Shown in pieces: positions 10,890 to 21,108 of a stretch of 44,989 nucleotides of DNA. Made by a program: the position numbers and the translations under genes. The notes under the pieces are model-generated. The model was not told the DNA's origin, searched no databases, and worked only from the letters and a program-made list of their open reading frames with translations. Source of the DNA: Candidatus Amphirhobacter heronislandensis (GTDB lineage: Bacteria > Pseudomonadota > Gammaproteobacteria > Tethybacterales > Tethybacteraceae); assembly GCA_001750625.1 (NCBI GenBank), contig MEIE01000002.1:1-44989 (forward strand), read 5' to 3'. Position 1 is the stretch's first letter, and each line of letters opens with the position of its first letter.

Positions 10890-12901
10890 ATCTGCACGTC
10901 CCCGAATACATCTTCATAATGCTGGCGGCGAGCCTCGTGCTCATCACCGTCCTGCGCCGCTTCAAGCTGCCGACCATCTTCGGCTATCTGATCCTCGGCA
11001 TGCTCCTCGGGCCGCACGGCGCCGAGTTCTTCGCCGAGGGCACCGACGTCACCGGCATCGCCGAGCTCGGCATCATGGCGATCATGTTCTCGATCGGCCT
11101 GGAGTTCTCGTTCTCGCGGCTGATCACGGCGCGGCGGTACGTCTTCGGCATCGGCGGCTTCCAGGTCATGGGCTGCGCCGCGGTGGTGGTCGCGGTGATG
11201 AAGTACGGCCTCGGCTTCAACTGGCACGACTCGCTGCTGGCCGGCGCGGTCATCTCGCTGTCCTCGACCGCGGTGATCTCGAAGATGCTGATCGAGGAGG
11301 GGCTGCTGTCCTCGCCGCAGGGGACGCGCTCGATCTCGGTGCTCATCTTCCAGGACCTGGCCTTCATCCCGATGCTGATCCTCGCCAACTACACCACCGA
11401 AGGCGAAGGCGCCAGCGACTCGGTGCTCAGCCTGCTCGCCTCGAGCGTCGGCATCCTCGCCCTCATCCTGATCGTCGCGCCGCGGGTGATGCCGCTGGTC
11501 GTCGACTACTTCGCCAAGCTCGGCTCGAGCGAGATCTTCACCATCTTCGTCCTGACGCTGATCATGGGCATCTCGGTCCTGACCTACAAGGGCGGCCTGT
11601 CGATGGCGCTGGGCTCCTTCTTGACCGGCATGCTGCTGTCCGAATCGCGCCACCGCTTCATCATCCACGACATCATCAAGCCGTTCCGCGAGATCTTCCT
11701 CGGCTTCTTCTTCGTCAGCATCGGCCTGCTCATCGACCCGAACGCCTTTTACGAGTTCCTCGTGCCCATCGTCCTCGGCTGCCTGGCGGTCCTCGTCCTC
11801 AAGCCCCTGTTCATCTACGGCACCGTCAAGCTGTTCGGCTCGCACCACTGGACGGCGATCTACACCGGCCTGGCGCTGGGCGGCACCGGCGAGTTCGGCT
11901 TCGTGCTGCTGACGGCGGCGGCGGCGAGCACCGACAGCGACCTGCTGCAGATCCTGTTCGCGATCAACCTGGTCTGCATGGGCACGGCGCCGATCATGAT
12001 CGACGTGGCCCAGAAGGTCAAGGACCGGCTGCTGACGACCGACTGGCTGATCAAGGCCCGCGACCTCACCCGGGCGGCGCAGCAGGGCAGCGAGCTCGAC
12101 CACCACGTGATCATCGCCGGCTTCGGCCAGAACGCCCGCATCCTCGTCCGCCTGCTCAACCGCTACTCGGTGCCGTGGCTCGCGATCGAGAGCAACTACC
12201 AGCTCTTCGACTCGGCCTCCAAGGCTGGCCTGAACGTCATCTACGGCGATTCCTGCCAGGAGGAGACCATGCTGGCGGCCAACCTCTTCGCCGCCAAGGC
12301 CCTGGTGCTGACCCACGGCATCCAGGCGAACAACGTCCGGACCATCGAGCAGGCCCGCAACCTGCGCAAGGACCTGCCGATCTTCATCAAGGTCCAGGGC
12401 CAGGCCGAGATCGCCGAATGCCAGGAGGCCGGCGCCAGCTACATCGCGGTGACGTCGATGGAGATCGGCGCCGCGCTGGCGAAGGAGACGCTCCGGGAGT
12501 TCAACGTCAGGCCCGAGATGGTCGAGCACGAGGCCCGCACCATGCACGACACCATCGTCCAAGAAGGCGGCATGAACATCGTCCACGACATCGCGACCTC
12601 GTACTACGACAGCGAGGACGCCGACCGGCGGCGGCCGCACCCCCTCATCGTGGCCGAGAGCAACGGCCTGCCGGGCAAGGCCCGCGGCGCCTTCGAGCAG
12701 ACCCTGCAGAAGTTCGACATCGCCCTGCTGCGCATCGAGCGCGGCGACCAGCTGGTCGAGATGGTCAGCGCCGATTTCCTCGAGGAAGGCGACGTGCTGA
12801 TCATCGACGCCAACGATTTCCAGATGGACGCCCTGCTCACCAAGCTGCTGGACGACAGCGTGACGGCGGCCGAAGCCGACGCCCCGACGCCCTCATCTTG
12901 A
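10886..12901 (+). CDS. CPA2-family monovalent cation/proton antiporter with TrkA-N domain (KefB/KefC-like)
   Basis: This is an inner-membrane potassium or sodium/proton antiporter. Residues 1 to about 390 hold some twelve membrane segments of the Na+/H+ exchanger fold, including [10 protein letters not shown] near residue 155 and [11 protein letters not shown] near 332. A cytoplasmic nucleotide-binding domain follows (about 406-530), with the Rossmann motif [11 protein letters not shown] and the acidic residue of AIESNY. A TrkA-C-like segment covers about 600-655. At 671 residues it is longer than KefC (about 620). No KefG/KefF-type ancillary gene is adjacent. The ATG at 10886 gives the classic N-terminus and overlaps a small upstream frame. 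Confidence 0.9.
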   Translation: MNLHVPEYIFIMLAASLVLITVLRRFKLPTIFGYLILGMLLGPHGAEFFAEGTDVTGIAELGIMAIMFSIGLEFSFSRLITARRYVFGIGGFQVMGCAAVVVAVMKYGLGFNWHDSLLAGAVISLSSTAVISKMLIEEGLLSSPQGTRSISVLIFQDLAFIPMLILANYTTEGEGASDSVLSLLASSVGILALILIVAPRVMPLVVDYFAKLGSSEIFTIFVLTLIMGISVLTYKGGLSMALGSFLTGMLLSESRHRFIIHDIIKPFREIFLGFFFVSIGLLIDPNAFYEFLVPIVLGCLAVLVLKPLFIYGTVKLFGSHHWTAIYTGLALGGTGEFGFVLLTAAAASTDSDLLQILFAINLVCMGTAPIMIDVAQKVKDRLLTTDWLIKARDLTRAAQQGSELDHHVIIAGFGQNARILVRLLNRYSVPWLAIESNYQLFDSASKAGLNVIYGDSCQEETMLAANLFAAKALVLTHGIQANNVRTIEQARNLRKDLPIFIKVQGQAEIAECQEAGASYIAVTSMEIGAALAKETLREFNVRPEMVEHEARTMHDTIVQEGGMNIVHDIATSYYDSEDADRRRPHPLIVAESNGLPGKARGAFEQTLQKFDIALLRIERGDQLVEMVSADFLEEGDVLIIDANDFQMDALLTKLLDDSVTAAEADAPTPSS

Positions 12902-12926
12902 ATTTCCCCCTCCCTGCGTATATAAT
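12898..12926 (+). promoter_or_regulatory. Promoter of groES-groEL
   Basis: TTGAAT (12898-12903) and TATAAT (12921-12926) are separated by 17 bases, a near-consensus housekeeping promoter and the best in the window. The -35 overlaps the antiporter stop codon. CTTGAA (12897-12902) also resembles the -35 of heat-shock sigma-32 promoters, but the matching CCCCAT-type -10 is absent. Confidence 0.8.
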
Positions 12927-12940
12927 ATGCACGGGAGAAA

Positions 12941-12967
12941 TTGGCAGTCTCCTTGCGCGACTGCCAA
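12941..12967 (+). promoter_or_regulatory. CIRCE-like inverted repeat in the groES leader (candidate HrcA operator)
   Basis: TTGGCAGTC, nine bases, GACTGCCAA form a perfect 9-9-9 inverted repeat. It starts 15 bases after the -10 box, where CIRCE operators of groESL lie. Standard CIRCE is TTAGCACTC-N9-GAGTGCTAA. This copy has the same arm length, spacer and outer bases, and differs at positions 3 and 7 of each arm, symmetrically. An HrcA-type repressor is the natural candidate, but hrcA is not in the window. An mRNA hairpin is the alternative. Confidence 0.65.
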
Positions 12968-13013
12968 AATTCCTGGTAAATGTTCGTATTATCAGCATTT
13001 TAGGAGAAACAAC

Positions 13014-13316
13014 ATGAACATCAAACCTCTGCACGACCGCATCGTCGTCGAGCGCATCGAGGAAGACACCCTCAGCGCCGGCGGCATCGTGATCCCCGAT
13101 TCGGCCAAGGAAAAGCCGGACCAGGGCATCGTCAAGTCCGTGGGCCCCGGCAAGCGGACCGACGACGGCAAGGTCCTCAAGCCCGAGGTCAAGGTCGGCG
13201 ACCGCGTCCTGTTCGGCAAGTACGCCGGCACCGGGATCAAGCTCGACGGCAAGGAGCTCATGGTGATCCGCGAGGAAGACGTCCTGGCGGTCATCGTAGG
13301 CGGCAAAGGCAAGTAG
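13014..13316 (+). CDS. groES: Co-chaperonin GroES (Cpn10)
   Basis: GroES caps the GroEL barrel during protein folding in the cytoplasm. The 100-residue protein starts [17 protein letters not shown] and contains the mobile loop segment [18 protein letters not shown] and the C-terminal [14 protein letters not shown]. It resembles betaproteobacterial GroES in [13 protein letters not shown]. The ATG at 13014 follows TAGGAGAAACAAC. An in-frame extension upstream would run through the operator and is rejected. groEL follows after 50 bases and shares the promoter. Confidence 0.97.
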   Translation: MNIKPLHDRIVVERIEEDTLSAGGIVIPDSAKEKPDQGIVKSVGPGKRTDDGKVLKPEVKVGDRVLFGKYAGTGIKLDGKELMVIREEDVLAVIVGGKGK

Positions 13317-13354
13317 CCGCCGCCCGCCCATCCAAACCATCATCCACACACTAG

Positions 13355-15001
<1,647 letters not shown>

Positions 15002-15025
15002 GTCTGGAACATCCCTCCATGGCCT

Positions 15026-15061
15026 CGAAGGCCCGGACGCGAGTCCGGGCCTTCGTTTTTT
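15026..15061 (+). terminator. Intrinsic terminator of groES-groEL
   Basis: A 13-bp perfect stem (left arm 15026-15038, right arm 15043-15055) closed by the tetraloop GCGA is followed by six T residues (15056-15061). It also lies just beyond the metG stop on the other strand, but the T-run points to plus-strand use. Confidence 0.92.
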
Positions 15062-15079
15062 AAAGACAGCGCCGGGGCG

Positions 15080-17110
15080 TCAGCTGATGCGGCCGCCGGC
15101 CGGGACCGCGTCGTCGACGAACAGCGGTACCAGGACGCCGTCGTCGTCGGAACTCGCGGCCAGCGCCATGCCCTCGGAGGTCCCGAAGCGCATCTTGCGC
15201 GGCTTGAGGTTGGCGACCACCGCGATCTTGCGCCCGGCCAAAGAAGCCGGGTCGACGTGCGCCTTGATGCCGGCGAAGATGACGCGCTCGCCGTCTTTTC
15301 CTAAGCTCACGCGCAGGCGCAGCAGCTTGTCGGAGCCCTCGACCGCGGCGGCCTCGAGGACCTCGGCGACCCGCAGCTCGATCTTGGCGAAGTCCTTGAT
15401 GTCGGCGTACGCGGCCCCTTTTTCTTCTTGCGCCGGCGCGGCGGCGGCCGTCGCCGGGGCGCTGCGGTTGGCGGCGAGCAGCTTGTCCATGTCCTTGGCG
15501 CTGACGCGCTTCATCAGGTGCTTGAACTCGCCGAGGGCGTGGCCCTCCGGCAAAGGCTGCCCCAGGCCGCTCCAGGCCAGCGGGCCGCAGGCGAGGTAGT
15601 CCTCGGCGGCGGCCGCGAAGCGCGGCATCAGGGGCTTGAGGCAGATGAGCAGGTCCTTGAAGGCGTTGATCCCGTCGGTGCAGACCCGGTGCAGCCGGTC
15701 CCTGTGGGCCGGATCGCGGCTGAGCTCCCAGGGCTTTTCGCGCTCCATGTGCTGGTTGACCAGCTCGGCCTGCGCCATGATCCGCCGGGTGGCCTCGCTG
15801 AACTTGCGCGCCTCGTACAGGCCCGCCAGCTCCTCGGCGTCGAAGTCCAGCAGCGAAGCGCCCGGCGCCGCCATCTTGCCGCCGCACTGCGAGGCGAGCA
15901 GCCGCGCGACCCGGCTGGGGATGTTCGCGATCTTGCCCACCAGGTCGGCGTTGACGCGCTGGACGAACTCCTCGAGATTGAGGTCGACGTCCTCGATCCG
16001 GTCGTTGAGCTTGCTCGCCATGTAATAGCGCAGCCAGTCGGGGTCGAAGCCCAGCTTGCGGTAGCTTTCGGCGGTGATGAAGGTGCCCTTGGACTTGGAC
16101 ATCTTCATGCCGTTGACGGTCAGGAAACCGTGGATGAACAGCCGCGTCGGCGTCCGGTGGCCGGCCTCGCGCAGCATCGCCGGCCAGAACAGGCCGTGGA
16201 AGTACATGATGTCCTTGCCGATGAAGTGGTACATCTCGGTGTCGGTGTCGGCGGCCAAGAAGGTGTCGAAATCGACGCCGCGCTCGGCGCACAGGCGCTT
16301 GAAGCTCGCGAGGTAGCCGATGGGCGCGTCGAGCCAGACGTAGAAGTACTTGCCCGGCGCCGCGGGGATCTCGAAGCCGAAGTACGGCGCGTCCCGCGAG
16401 ATGTCCCAGTCCTGCAGGCCGCCCTCAAACCATTCCATCAGCTTGTTCTCGGCCTGCTTCTGCAGCCGCGGGCCGGGGCCGGGGCCCGGCGCGGCGGTCG
16501 TCAGCCAGTCCTTGAGGAAGTCGCCGCAGGCGCTGAGCTCGAAGAAATAGTGTTCGGACTCGCGGATCTCGAGCTCGGCGCCGGACAGGGCCGAGCGCGG
16601 CTTGCCCAGCTCGGTCGCGGCGTAGGTCGCGCCGCATTCCTCGCAGCTGTCCCCGTTCTGGTCGGCCGCGCCGCAGCGCGGGCAGGCGCCCCGGATGTAG
16701 CGGTCGGCGAGGAACTGCTTGTTCTGCGGGTCGTACAGCTGCGCGACCGAGCGCTTGGCGATGCGGCCGGCCTCCTGCAGCCGGCCGTAGATGCCGGTCG
16801 CGAGCTCCCGGTTCTCGTCCGAGTGCGTGGTGTGGTAGCAGTCGTAGGCGACGCCGAAGTGGCGCAGGTCCTCCTCGTGCTCCTTCTGCATGCGCCCGAT
16901 CAGCTCCTCGGGCTTGAGCCCCTGCTGCTCGGCGGCGATCATCACCGGGGTGCCGTGGGCGTCGTCGGCGCAGACGAAATGGACCTCGTGGCCGCGCATC
17001 CGCATGAAGCGCACCCACGAATCGGACTGGACGTGCTCGAGCAGGTGGCCGATGTGGATGGAGCCGTTGGCGTACGGCAGGGCGCTGGTGACGAGGATGC
17101 GGCGGGTCAT
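15080..17110 (-). CDS. metG: Methionyl-tRNA synthetase
   Basis: The enzyme charges tRNA-Met in the cytoplasm. The N-terminus contains the HIGH motif (HIGH, 19-22, in ALPYANGSIHIGH). A zinc knuckle CPRC...CEEC lies around 143-160, and KMSKS around 335. An anticodon-binding helical domain follows, then a C-terminal OB-fold tRNA-binding domain (about 570-676, IKDFAKIELRVAEV) that dimerises the enzyme. At 676 residues it is the long two-domain form, as in E. coli. It converges on groEL and is divergent from the catabolic block that starts at 17194. Confidence 0.97.
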   Translation of the reverse strand: MTRRILVTSALPYANGSIHIGHLLEHVQSDSWVRFMRMRGHEVHFVCADDAHGTPVMIAAEQQGLKPEELIGRMQKEHEEDLRHFGVAYDCYHTTHSDENRELATGIYGRLQEAGRIAKRSVAQLYDPQNKQFLADRYIRGACPRCGAADQNGDSCEECGATYAATELGKPRSALSGAELEIRESEHYFFELSACGDFLKDWLTTAAPGPGPGPRLQKQAENKLMEWFEGGLQDWDISRDAPYFGFEIPAAPGKYFYVWLDAPIGYLASFKRLCAERGVDFDTFLAADTDTEMYHFIGKDIMYFHGLFWPAMLREAGHRTPTRLFIHGFLTVNGMKMSKSKGTFITAESYRKLGFDPDWLRYYMASKLNDRIEDVDLNLEEFVQRVNADLVGKIANIPSRVARLLASQCGGKMAAPGASLLDFDAEELAGLYEARKFSEATRRIMAQAELVNQHMEREKPWELSRDPAHRDRLHRVCTDGINAFKDLLICLKPLMPRFAAAAEDYLACGPLAWSGLGQPLPEGHALGEFKHLMKRVSAKDMDKLLAANRSAPATAAAAPAQEEKGAAYADIKDFAKIELRVAEVLEAAAVEGSDKLLRLRVSLGKDGERVIFAGIKAHVDPASLAGRKIAVVANLKPRKMRFGTSEGMALAASSDDDGVLVPLFVDDAVPAGGRIS

Positions 17111-17128
17111 GGCGGGCGCAGCCGCAGG

Positions 17129-17134
17129 ATTCTA
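17129..17134 (-). promoter_or_regulatory. Candidate -10 box for metG
   Basis: TAGAAT on the minus strand ends 18 bases before the metG ATG. The predicted leader is only about ten bases and holds no Shine-Dalgarno sequence. Confidence 0.45.
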
Positions 17135-17171
17135 CCCGCCTGCTCCGCCGCCCGCCCCTGCGCCGGTTGCT

Positions 17172-17177
17172 TAAAAT
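17172..17177 (+). promoter_or_regulatory. Candidate -10 box for the plus-strand catabolic unit
   Basis: TAAAAT, preceded by TTGCT, lies 16 bases before the enoyl-CoA hydratase ATG at 17194. GGGAG in between (17184-17188) is a suitable ribosome binding site. Divergent from the metG box, 37 bases away. Confidence 0.45.
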
Positions 17178-17193
17178 AGGCCCGGGAGCAAAA

Positions 17194-17973
17194 ATGGGAG
17201 AGGAGAAAGCAGCTGCCGGCAGCGTGCGCGCCGCGTTCGAGGACGGCGGCAAAATCGCCGTCATCACCGTCGCGAACGAGCGCCGCGCCAACGCCATCGA
17301 CGCCGCGATGATCGACGAGCTCGCCGCCGCGATCGACGAATCTTCCCGCGCCCGGGCGGTGATCCTCACCGGCGCCGGCGAGCGGCATTTCTCCTCCGGC
17401 GGCGACATCGCCTCGTGGGGCGCGATGGAGCCCGCCGCCTACGGCCGCGACTGGATCGAGCACGGCGCCAAGGTCTTCGCGCAGCTGGGCGAGCTGCCCG
17501 GCTTCGTCATCGCCGCGGTCAACGGCACCTGCTTCGGCGGCGGCCTCGAGCTGGCCCTGCACGCCGACGCCCGCATCGCCGCCGAGCACGCCCGCTTCCG
17601 GCTGCCGGAGACCTCGCTGGGCATGATTCCCGGCTGGCGCGGCGGCCCCCTGCTCGCTGAGGCGGCCGGCCAGCAGGCCGCGCTGCGCATGGCCCTGGCC
17701 GGCGAGGAGCTGGACGCCGACGCCGCCCTGCGGGCCGGCGTGGTCAGCGAGGTCCTGCCCGCCGCCGGGCTGCTGGCGCGCGCCCGCGAGCTGGCCGCGG
17801 CCGCGGCGGCGCGCTCGCCGGTCGCCAACGCCCTGGCCAAGCGGCTGCTGCGCGGCCGGCTCGACGTCAAGGCCCACGGCGAGCTTGGCGCCGAAGCCCG
17901 CGCCAGCGCCGACTGCGCCGAAGGCCTCGCCGCCTTCAAGGACAAGCGCGCGCCGAATTTCACCGACGACTGA
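17194..17973 (+). CDS. Enoyl-CoA hydratase/isomerase family protein
   Basis: The crotonase fold usually hydrates enoyl-CoA esters. The oxyanion-hole stretches HFSSGGDI (about 65-72) and NGTCFGGG (110-117) are present. Both catalytic glutamates expected for true hydratases are in place at Glu119 (GGGLEL) and Glu139 (RLPE), 20 residues apart as in mitochondrial hydratase. Length is 259 residues. The ATG at 17194 has a ribosome binding site; a TTG at 17167 would lie inside the putative promoter. It is the first gene of the catabolic run, 18 bases before the aldehyde dehydrogenase gene. The acyl chain is unknown. Confidence 0.85.
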   Translation: MGEEKAAAGSVRAAFEDGGKIAVITVANERRANAIDAAMIDELAAAIDESSRARAVILTGAGERHFSSGGDIASWGAMEPAAYGRDWIEHGAKVFAQLGELPGFVIAAVNGTCFGGGLELALHADARIAAEHARFRLPETSLGMIPGWRGGPLLAEAAGQQAALRMALAGEELDADAALRAGVVSEVLPAAGLLARARELAAAAAARSPVANALAKRLLRGRLDVKAHGELGAEARASADCAEGLAAFKDKRAPNFTDD

Positions 17974-17991
17974 CATCCCCTGGAGGAGCCC

Positions 17992-19470
17992 ATGAAGAAA
18001 CCAGCCCTGCCCAAACGCGCCCGCCGCCACGACATGTTCATCGACGGCCGCTTCACCGACGGCGGCGTGGCCGAGCGCATCGTCCGGAAAAGCCCCGCCC
18101 ACGGCGTCGAGGTCGCCAGCTGGCCGGCCGGCGACGAGCGCAGCGTCAACAAGGCGGTCGCCGCGGCGCGGCGGGCCTTCGCCAGCGGCGCCTGGTCGCG
18201 GCTGCACTGCGCGCAGCGCGCGGCGGTGATGCGCAAGGCCGCCGACCTCGTCGAGGCCAATCTGGAGAAGTTCGCGCTGGTCGAAGCGCTGGAGACCGGC
18301 AAGCCGATCATGCAGGCCCGCGCCGAGATGGGCGGGGTGGTCAACCTGTGGCACTACGCCGCCGGCGCCTGCCGGACCATCCGCGGCGAGTCCTACAACA
18401 ACCTGGGCGAGAACCTGTTCGGGCTGACCATCCGCCAGCCGGTCGGCGTGGTCGGCGCGATCATTCCCTGGAACTTCCCGCTGATCGTGCTGTCCGAAAG
18501 GCTGCCGTTCATCCTCGCCGCCGGCTGCACCGCGGTGATCAAGCCGGCCGAGCAGACCAGCGGCACGGCGCTGATGCTCGCCGAGGTCCTCGCCAAGGCC
18601 GGCCTGCCCGCCGGCACGGTGAACATCGTCACCGGCACCGGGCCCGACGCGGGCCAGCCGCTGCTCGACCACCGCGACGTCGACATGATCTCCTTCACCG
18701 GCTCGACCGAGGTCGGCCGCAAGGTCCTCGCGGGCGCGGCGCGCAACATCAAGCACGTCGGCCTCGAGCTCGGCGGCAAGAATCCCTTCGTGGTCTTCGC
18801 CGACGCCGACCTCAAGGCGGCGGCCGACGCCGCGGCCTTCTCGATGTGCTTCAACGCCGGACAGTGCTGCGTGTCGGCCTCGCGCCTGATCGTCCACAAG
18901 TCGGTCGAGGCGCCCTTCACCCGGATGCTCGCGAAGCTGCTGCGCAGCATCAAGATCGGCGACACGCTCAGCCCCAAGACCCAGATCGGCGCGATCTTCG
19001 AGCGCGCCCACATGGACAAGATCATGGGCTACGTCAACAACGCCGACGCCAAGATCGTCGCCGGCGGCAAGCGCGCCGGGCCGCGGCGCGGCATGTTCAT
19101 CGAGCCGACCCTGATCACCGGCGCCAAGCGCGCCGCCCCGATCTGCCGCGAGGAGGTCTTCGGCCCGGTCATGACCGTCCACGGCTTCTCGACCTACGAG
19201 CAGGCGGTGCGGCTGGCCAACGACACCCGCTACGGCCTGTCGGCGACCATCTGGTCGCGCGACGCGAGCAGCTGCCTGCGCGCCTACCGCGACATCGACG
19301 CCGGCCGCATCTGGATCAACACCGTGATGGAGGACGGCCCCGAGACCCCGCTTGGCGGCTGCAAGGAGTCGGGCGTCGGCCGCGAAGCCGGCGTCATGGG
19401 CATCGAGGCCTACACCGAGGTCAAGACCGCCAACATCAACCTTGGCGAGCGCGAGCGCTGGCTCGGCTAG
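17992..19470 (+). CDS. NAD(P)-dependent aldehyde dehydrogenase
   Basis: The protein oxidises an aldehyde to the acid in the cytoplasm. It has the ALDH hallmarks: PWNFPLIVLSERL (159-171), IKPAEQTSG (183-191), the coenzyme loop FTGSTEVGRKV (235-245), the base Glu259 in LELGGKNP, and the nucleophile at Cys293 in NAGQCC. The 492 residues and sequence resemble betaine or gamma-aminobutyraldehyde dehydrogenases, but the substrate is not fixed by sequence. GGAGG precedes the start. It is followed after 4 bases by the SDR gene, in one operon with the upstream hydratase. Confidence 0.9.
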   Translation: MKKPALPKRARRHDMFIDGRFTDGGVAERIVRKSPAHGVEVASWPAGDERSVNKAVAAARRAFASGAWSRLHCAQRAAVMRKAADLVEANLEKFALVEALETGKPIMQARAEMGGVVNLWHYAAGACRTIRGESYNNLGENLFGLTIRQPVGVVGAIIPWNFPLIVLSERLPFILAAGCTAVIKPAEQTSGTALMLAEVLAKAGLPAGTVNIVTGTGPDAGQPLLDHRDVDMISFTGSTEVGRKVLAGAARNIKHVGLELGGKNPFVVFADADLKAAADAAAFSMCFNAGQCCVSASRLIVHKSVEAPFTRMLAKLLRSIKIGDTLSPKTQIGAIFERAHMDKIMGYVNNADAKIVAGGKRAGPRRGMFIEPTLITGAKRAAPICREEVFGPVMTVHGFSTYEQAVRLANDTRYGLSATIWSRDASSCLRAYRDIDAGRIWINTVMEDGPETPLGGCKESGVGREAGVMGIEAYTEVKTANINLGERERWLG

Positions 19471-19474
19471 GCAC

Positions 19475-20239
19475 ATGGGCGGCGCCGCGGTAGTCACCGG
19501 CTCGGCGCGCGGCATCGGCCGCGCGATCGCGCTGCAGCTCGCCGAGGACGGCTACGACGTCGTCGTCAACGGCAGCAAGCCCAGCGACGCGCTCGACGAG
19601 ACCGCCGAGCTGGTCCGCGCCAAGGGCCGGGCGGCGGCGACGGTCGCGGCGGACGTCGGCGACCTCGGCAGCCACGAGGCGCTGCTGGCGGCGGCCGCTG
19701 AGTTCGGCGGCCTGGCCTGCCTCGTCAACAACGCCGGCGTCTCGGTCCTCAGCCGCGGCGACATGCTCGACGCCAGCCCCGAGAGCTACGACCGCTGCAT
19801 GGCGATCAACGTCCGCGGCGCCTTCTTTTTGACCCAGCGCGCGGCCAAGGCAATGCTCGCGGCCAAGCCCGACAGCGACGGCCACCGCAGCATCATCTGG
19901 GTGACCTCGATCAACGCCACCGCCCTGTCGATCAACCGCGGCGAGTACTGCGTCTCGAAGGCGGCCGCCTCGATGGCGGCGCGGCTCTACGCCCTGCGGC
20001 TCGCCGACAGCGGCATCGGCTGCTACGAGATCCAGCCCGGCATCATCAAGACCGACATGACCGCGCCGTCGCAGGAGAAGTACGACCGCCTGATCGCCGA
20101 GGGCCTGGTGCCGCAGAAGCGCTGGGGCGAGGGCGAGGACATCGCGCGCGCCGCCTCGGCCATCGCCGCCGGCCGGCTGAGCTTCGCGGTCGGCCAGTCA
20201 TTGCAGCTCGACGGCGGCCTCGCCGTCGCGCGCTTTTAG
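19475..20239 (+). CDS. Short-chain dehydrogenase/reductase (FabG-like)
   Basis: This is an NAD(P)-dependent oxidoreductase of the classical SDR type. The coenzyme motif TGSARGIG covers 8-15, NNAG 85-88, the catalytic serine is Ser145 and the YxxxK pair is Tyr158/Lys162. The ending LQLDGGLAVAR is typical of the family. At 254 residues it is full length. It starts 4 bases after the aldehyde dehydrogenase stop, with no own ribosome binding site beyond coupling. Many relatives are annotated 3-ketoacyl-ACP reductase, but the context favours oxidation of a secondary alcohol in a sugar or polyol pathway. That last point is inference. Confidence 0.87.
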   Translation: MGGAAVVTGSARGIGRAIALQLAEDGYDVVVNGSKPSDALDETAELVRAKGRAAATVAADVGDLGSHEALLAAAAEFGGLACLVNNAGVSVLSRGDMLDASPESYDRCMAINVRGAFFLTQRAAKAMLAAKPDSDGHRSIIWVTSINATALSINRGEYCVSKAAASMAARLYALRLADSGIGCYEIQPGIIKTDMTAPSQEKYDRLIAEGLVPQKRWGEGEDIARAASAIAAGRLSFAVGQSLQLDGGLAVARF

Positions 20240-20241
20240 CC

Positions 20242-21087
20242 TTGCGCGACCTCGCCGGCCGGCCCGAGCTGCTGGCGCTCAACACCGCGACCCTCGGGCA
20301 CCGCGAGCCGCTCGCCGGCGTCATCGACGCGGTCGCGGCCGCCGGCTTCGGCGCCATCGCGCCCTGGCGCCACGACCTCGACGAGTCCCAGGCCGCGGCC
20401 GAGGGCAAGCGGATCCGCGACGCGGGCCTCAAGGTCAGCGGCTACTGCCGCACCGCCTATCTCAGCGCCCCGGATGCCGCGGGCCGGGCGGCGGCGGTCG
20501 CCGACAACGTCCGCGCCCTGCACGCCGCCGCCGAGCTCGGCGCCGAATGCTTTGTCGCGGTGGTCGGCGGCCTTGCCGCAGGCAGCCGCGACTGCGCCGA
20601 CAGCCGCAAACAGATCCTCGACGGCCTCGCCCAGCTGGCCGAGACCGCCGCCGAGCTCAAGGTGCCGATCGCGCTCGAGCCGCTGCACCCGGCCTACGCC
20701 GCCGACCGCAGCCTGCTGTGCACCACCGCCCAGGCGCTGCAGTGGTGCGGCCAGCTCGATCCGGACGGCCGCGGCGATTTCGGCGTCTGCCTCGACGCCT
20801 ACCACGTGTGGTGGGATCCCGAGCGCGCCGCCTCGATCGCGGCGGCGAAGGGCCGCATCATGGGCTACCACGTCTGCGACTGGCTGGTGCCGACCCGCGA
20901 CATCCTGCTGGACCGCGGCATGCCCGGCGACGGCGTCATCGACCTGCGGTCCCTGCGCGCCGAGGTCGAGGCCGCGGGCTGGGACAGCTGGGTGGAAGTC
21001 GAGATTTTCTCGGCCGAAGACTGGTGGAAACGACCGAAAGAAGAAGTGCTCGCGACCTGCGTCGAGCGCATGACTTCCCTTTGCTAG
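20242..21087 (+). CDS. Sugar phosphate isomerase/epimerase-like TIM barrel (xylose isomerase-like)
   Basis: The AP-endonuclease-2 type TIM barrel binds a divalent metal and acts on sugars, inositols or keto-glycosides. A plausible metal set is visible: Glu146 (ALEP), Asp185 and His188 (CLDAYH), His210 (GYHVCDW) and Glu254 (VEVEIF). Its 281 residues are normal. The start is a TTG 2 bases after the SDR stop, and the N-terminal LALNTATLG matches relatives that sit beside DUF993 genes. The reaction is not fixed: isomerisation, epimerisation, dehydration and beta-elimination all occur in this fold. Confidence 0.8.
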   Translation: MRDLAGRPELLALNTATLGHREPLAGVIDAVAAAGFGAIAPWRHDLDESQAAAEGKRIRDAGLKVSGYCRTAYLSAPDAAGRAAAVADNVRALHAAAELGAECFVAVVGGLAAGSRDCADSRKQILDGLAQLAETAAELKVPIALEPLHPAYAADRSLLCTTAQALQWCGQLDPDGRGDFGVCLDAYHVWWDPERAASIAAAKGRIMGYHVCDWLVPTRDILLDRGMPGDGVIDLRSLRAEVEAAGWDSWVEVEIFSAEDWWKRPKEEVLATCVERMTSLC

Positions 21088-21090
21088 AAT
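21085..21090 (+). promoter_or_regulatory. Internal candidate -10 box before the DUF993 gene
   Basis: TGC-TAGAAT, an extended -10 form, overlaps the isomerase stop codon and lies 18 bases before the DUF993 ATG. AAGGAG (21098-21103) follows as ribosome binding site. It could give the last two genes of the unit extra expression. Confidence 0.4.
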
Positions 21091-21108
21091 CTTGAACAAG
21101 GAGAGGGG

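Noticed and set aside
12897-12930. Sigma-32 heat-shock promoter for groES
   Set aside because: CTTGAA fits the -35, but the -10 is TATAAT at housekeeping spacing and no CCCCAT-type element is found.
12927-13013. Upstream in-frame start for GroES at 12927
   Set aside because: It would put the CIRCE-like repeat inside the coding sequence and add 29 residues foreign to the family. ATG 13014 has its own ribosome binding site.
17167-17193. TTG start that would add nine residues to the enoyl-CoA hydratase
   Set aside because: It lies in the putative -10 region and lacks a ribosome binding site; the ATG at 17194 has GGGAG at good spacing.
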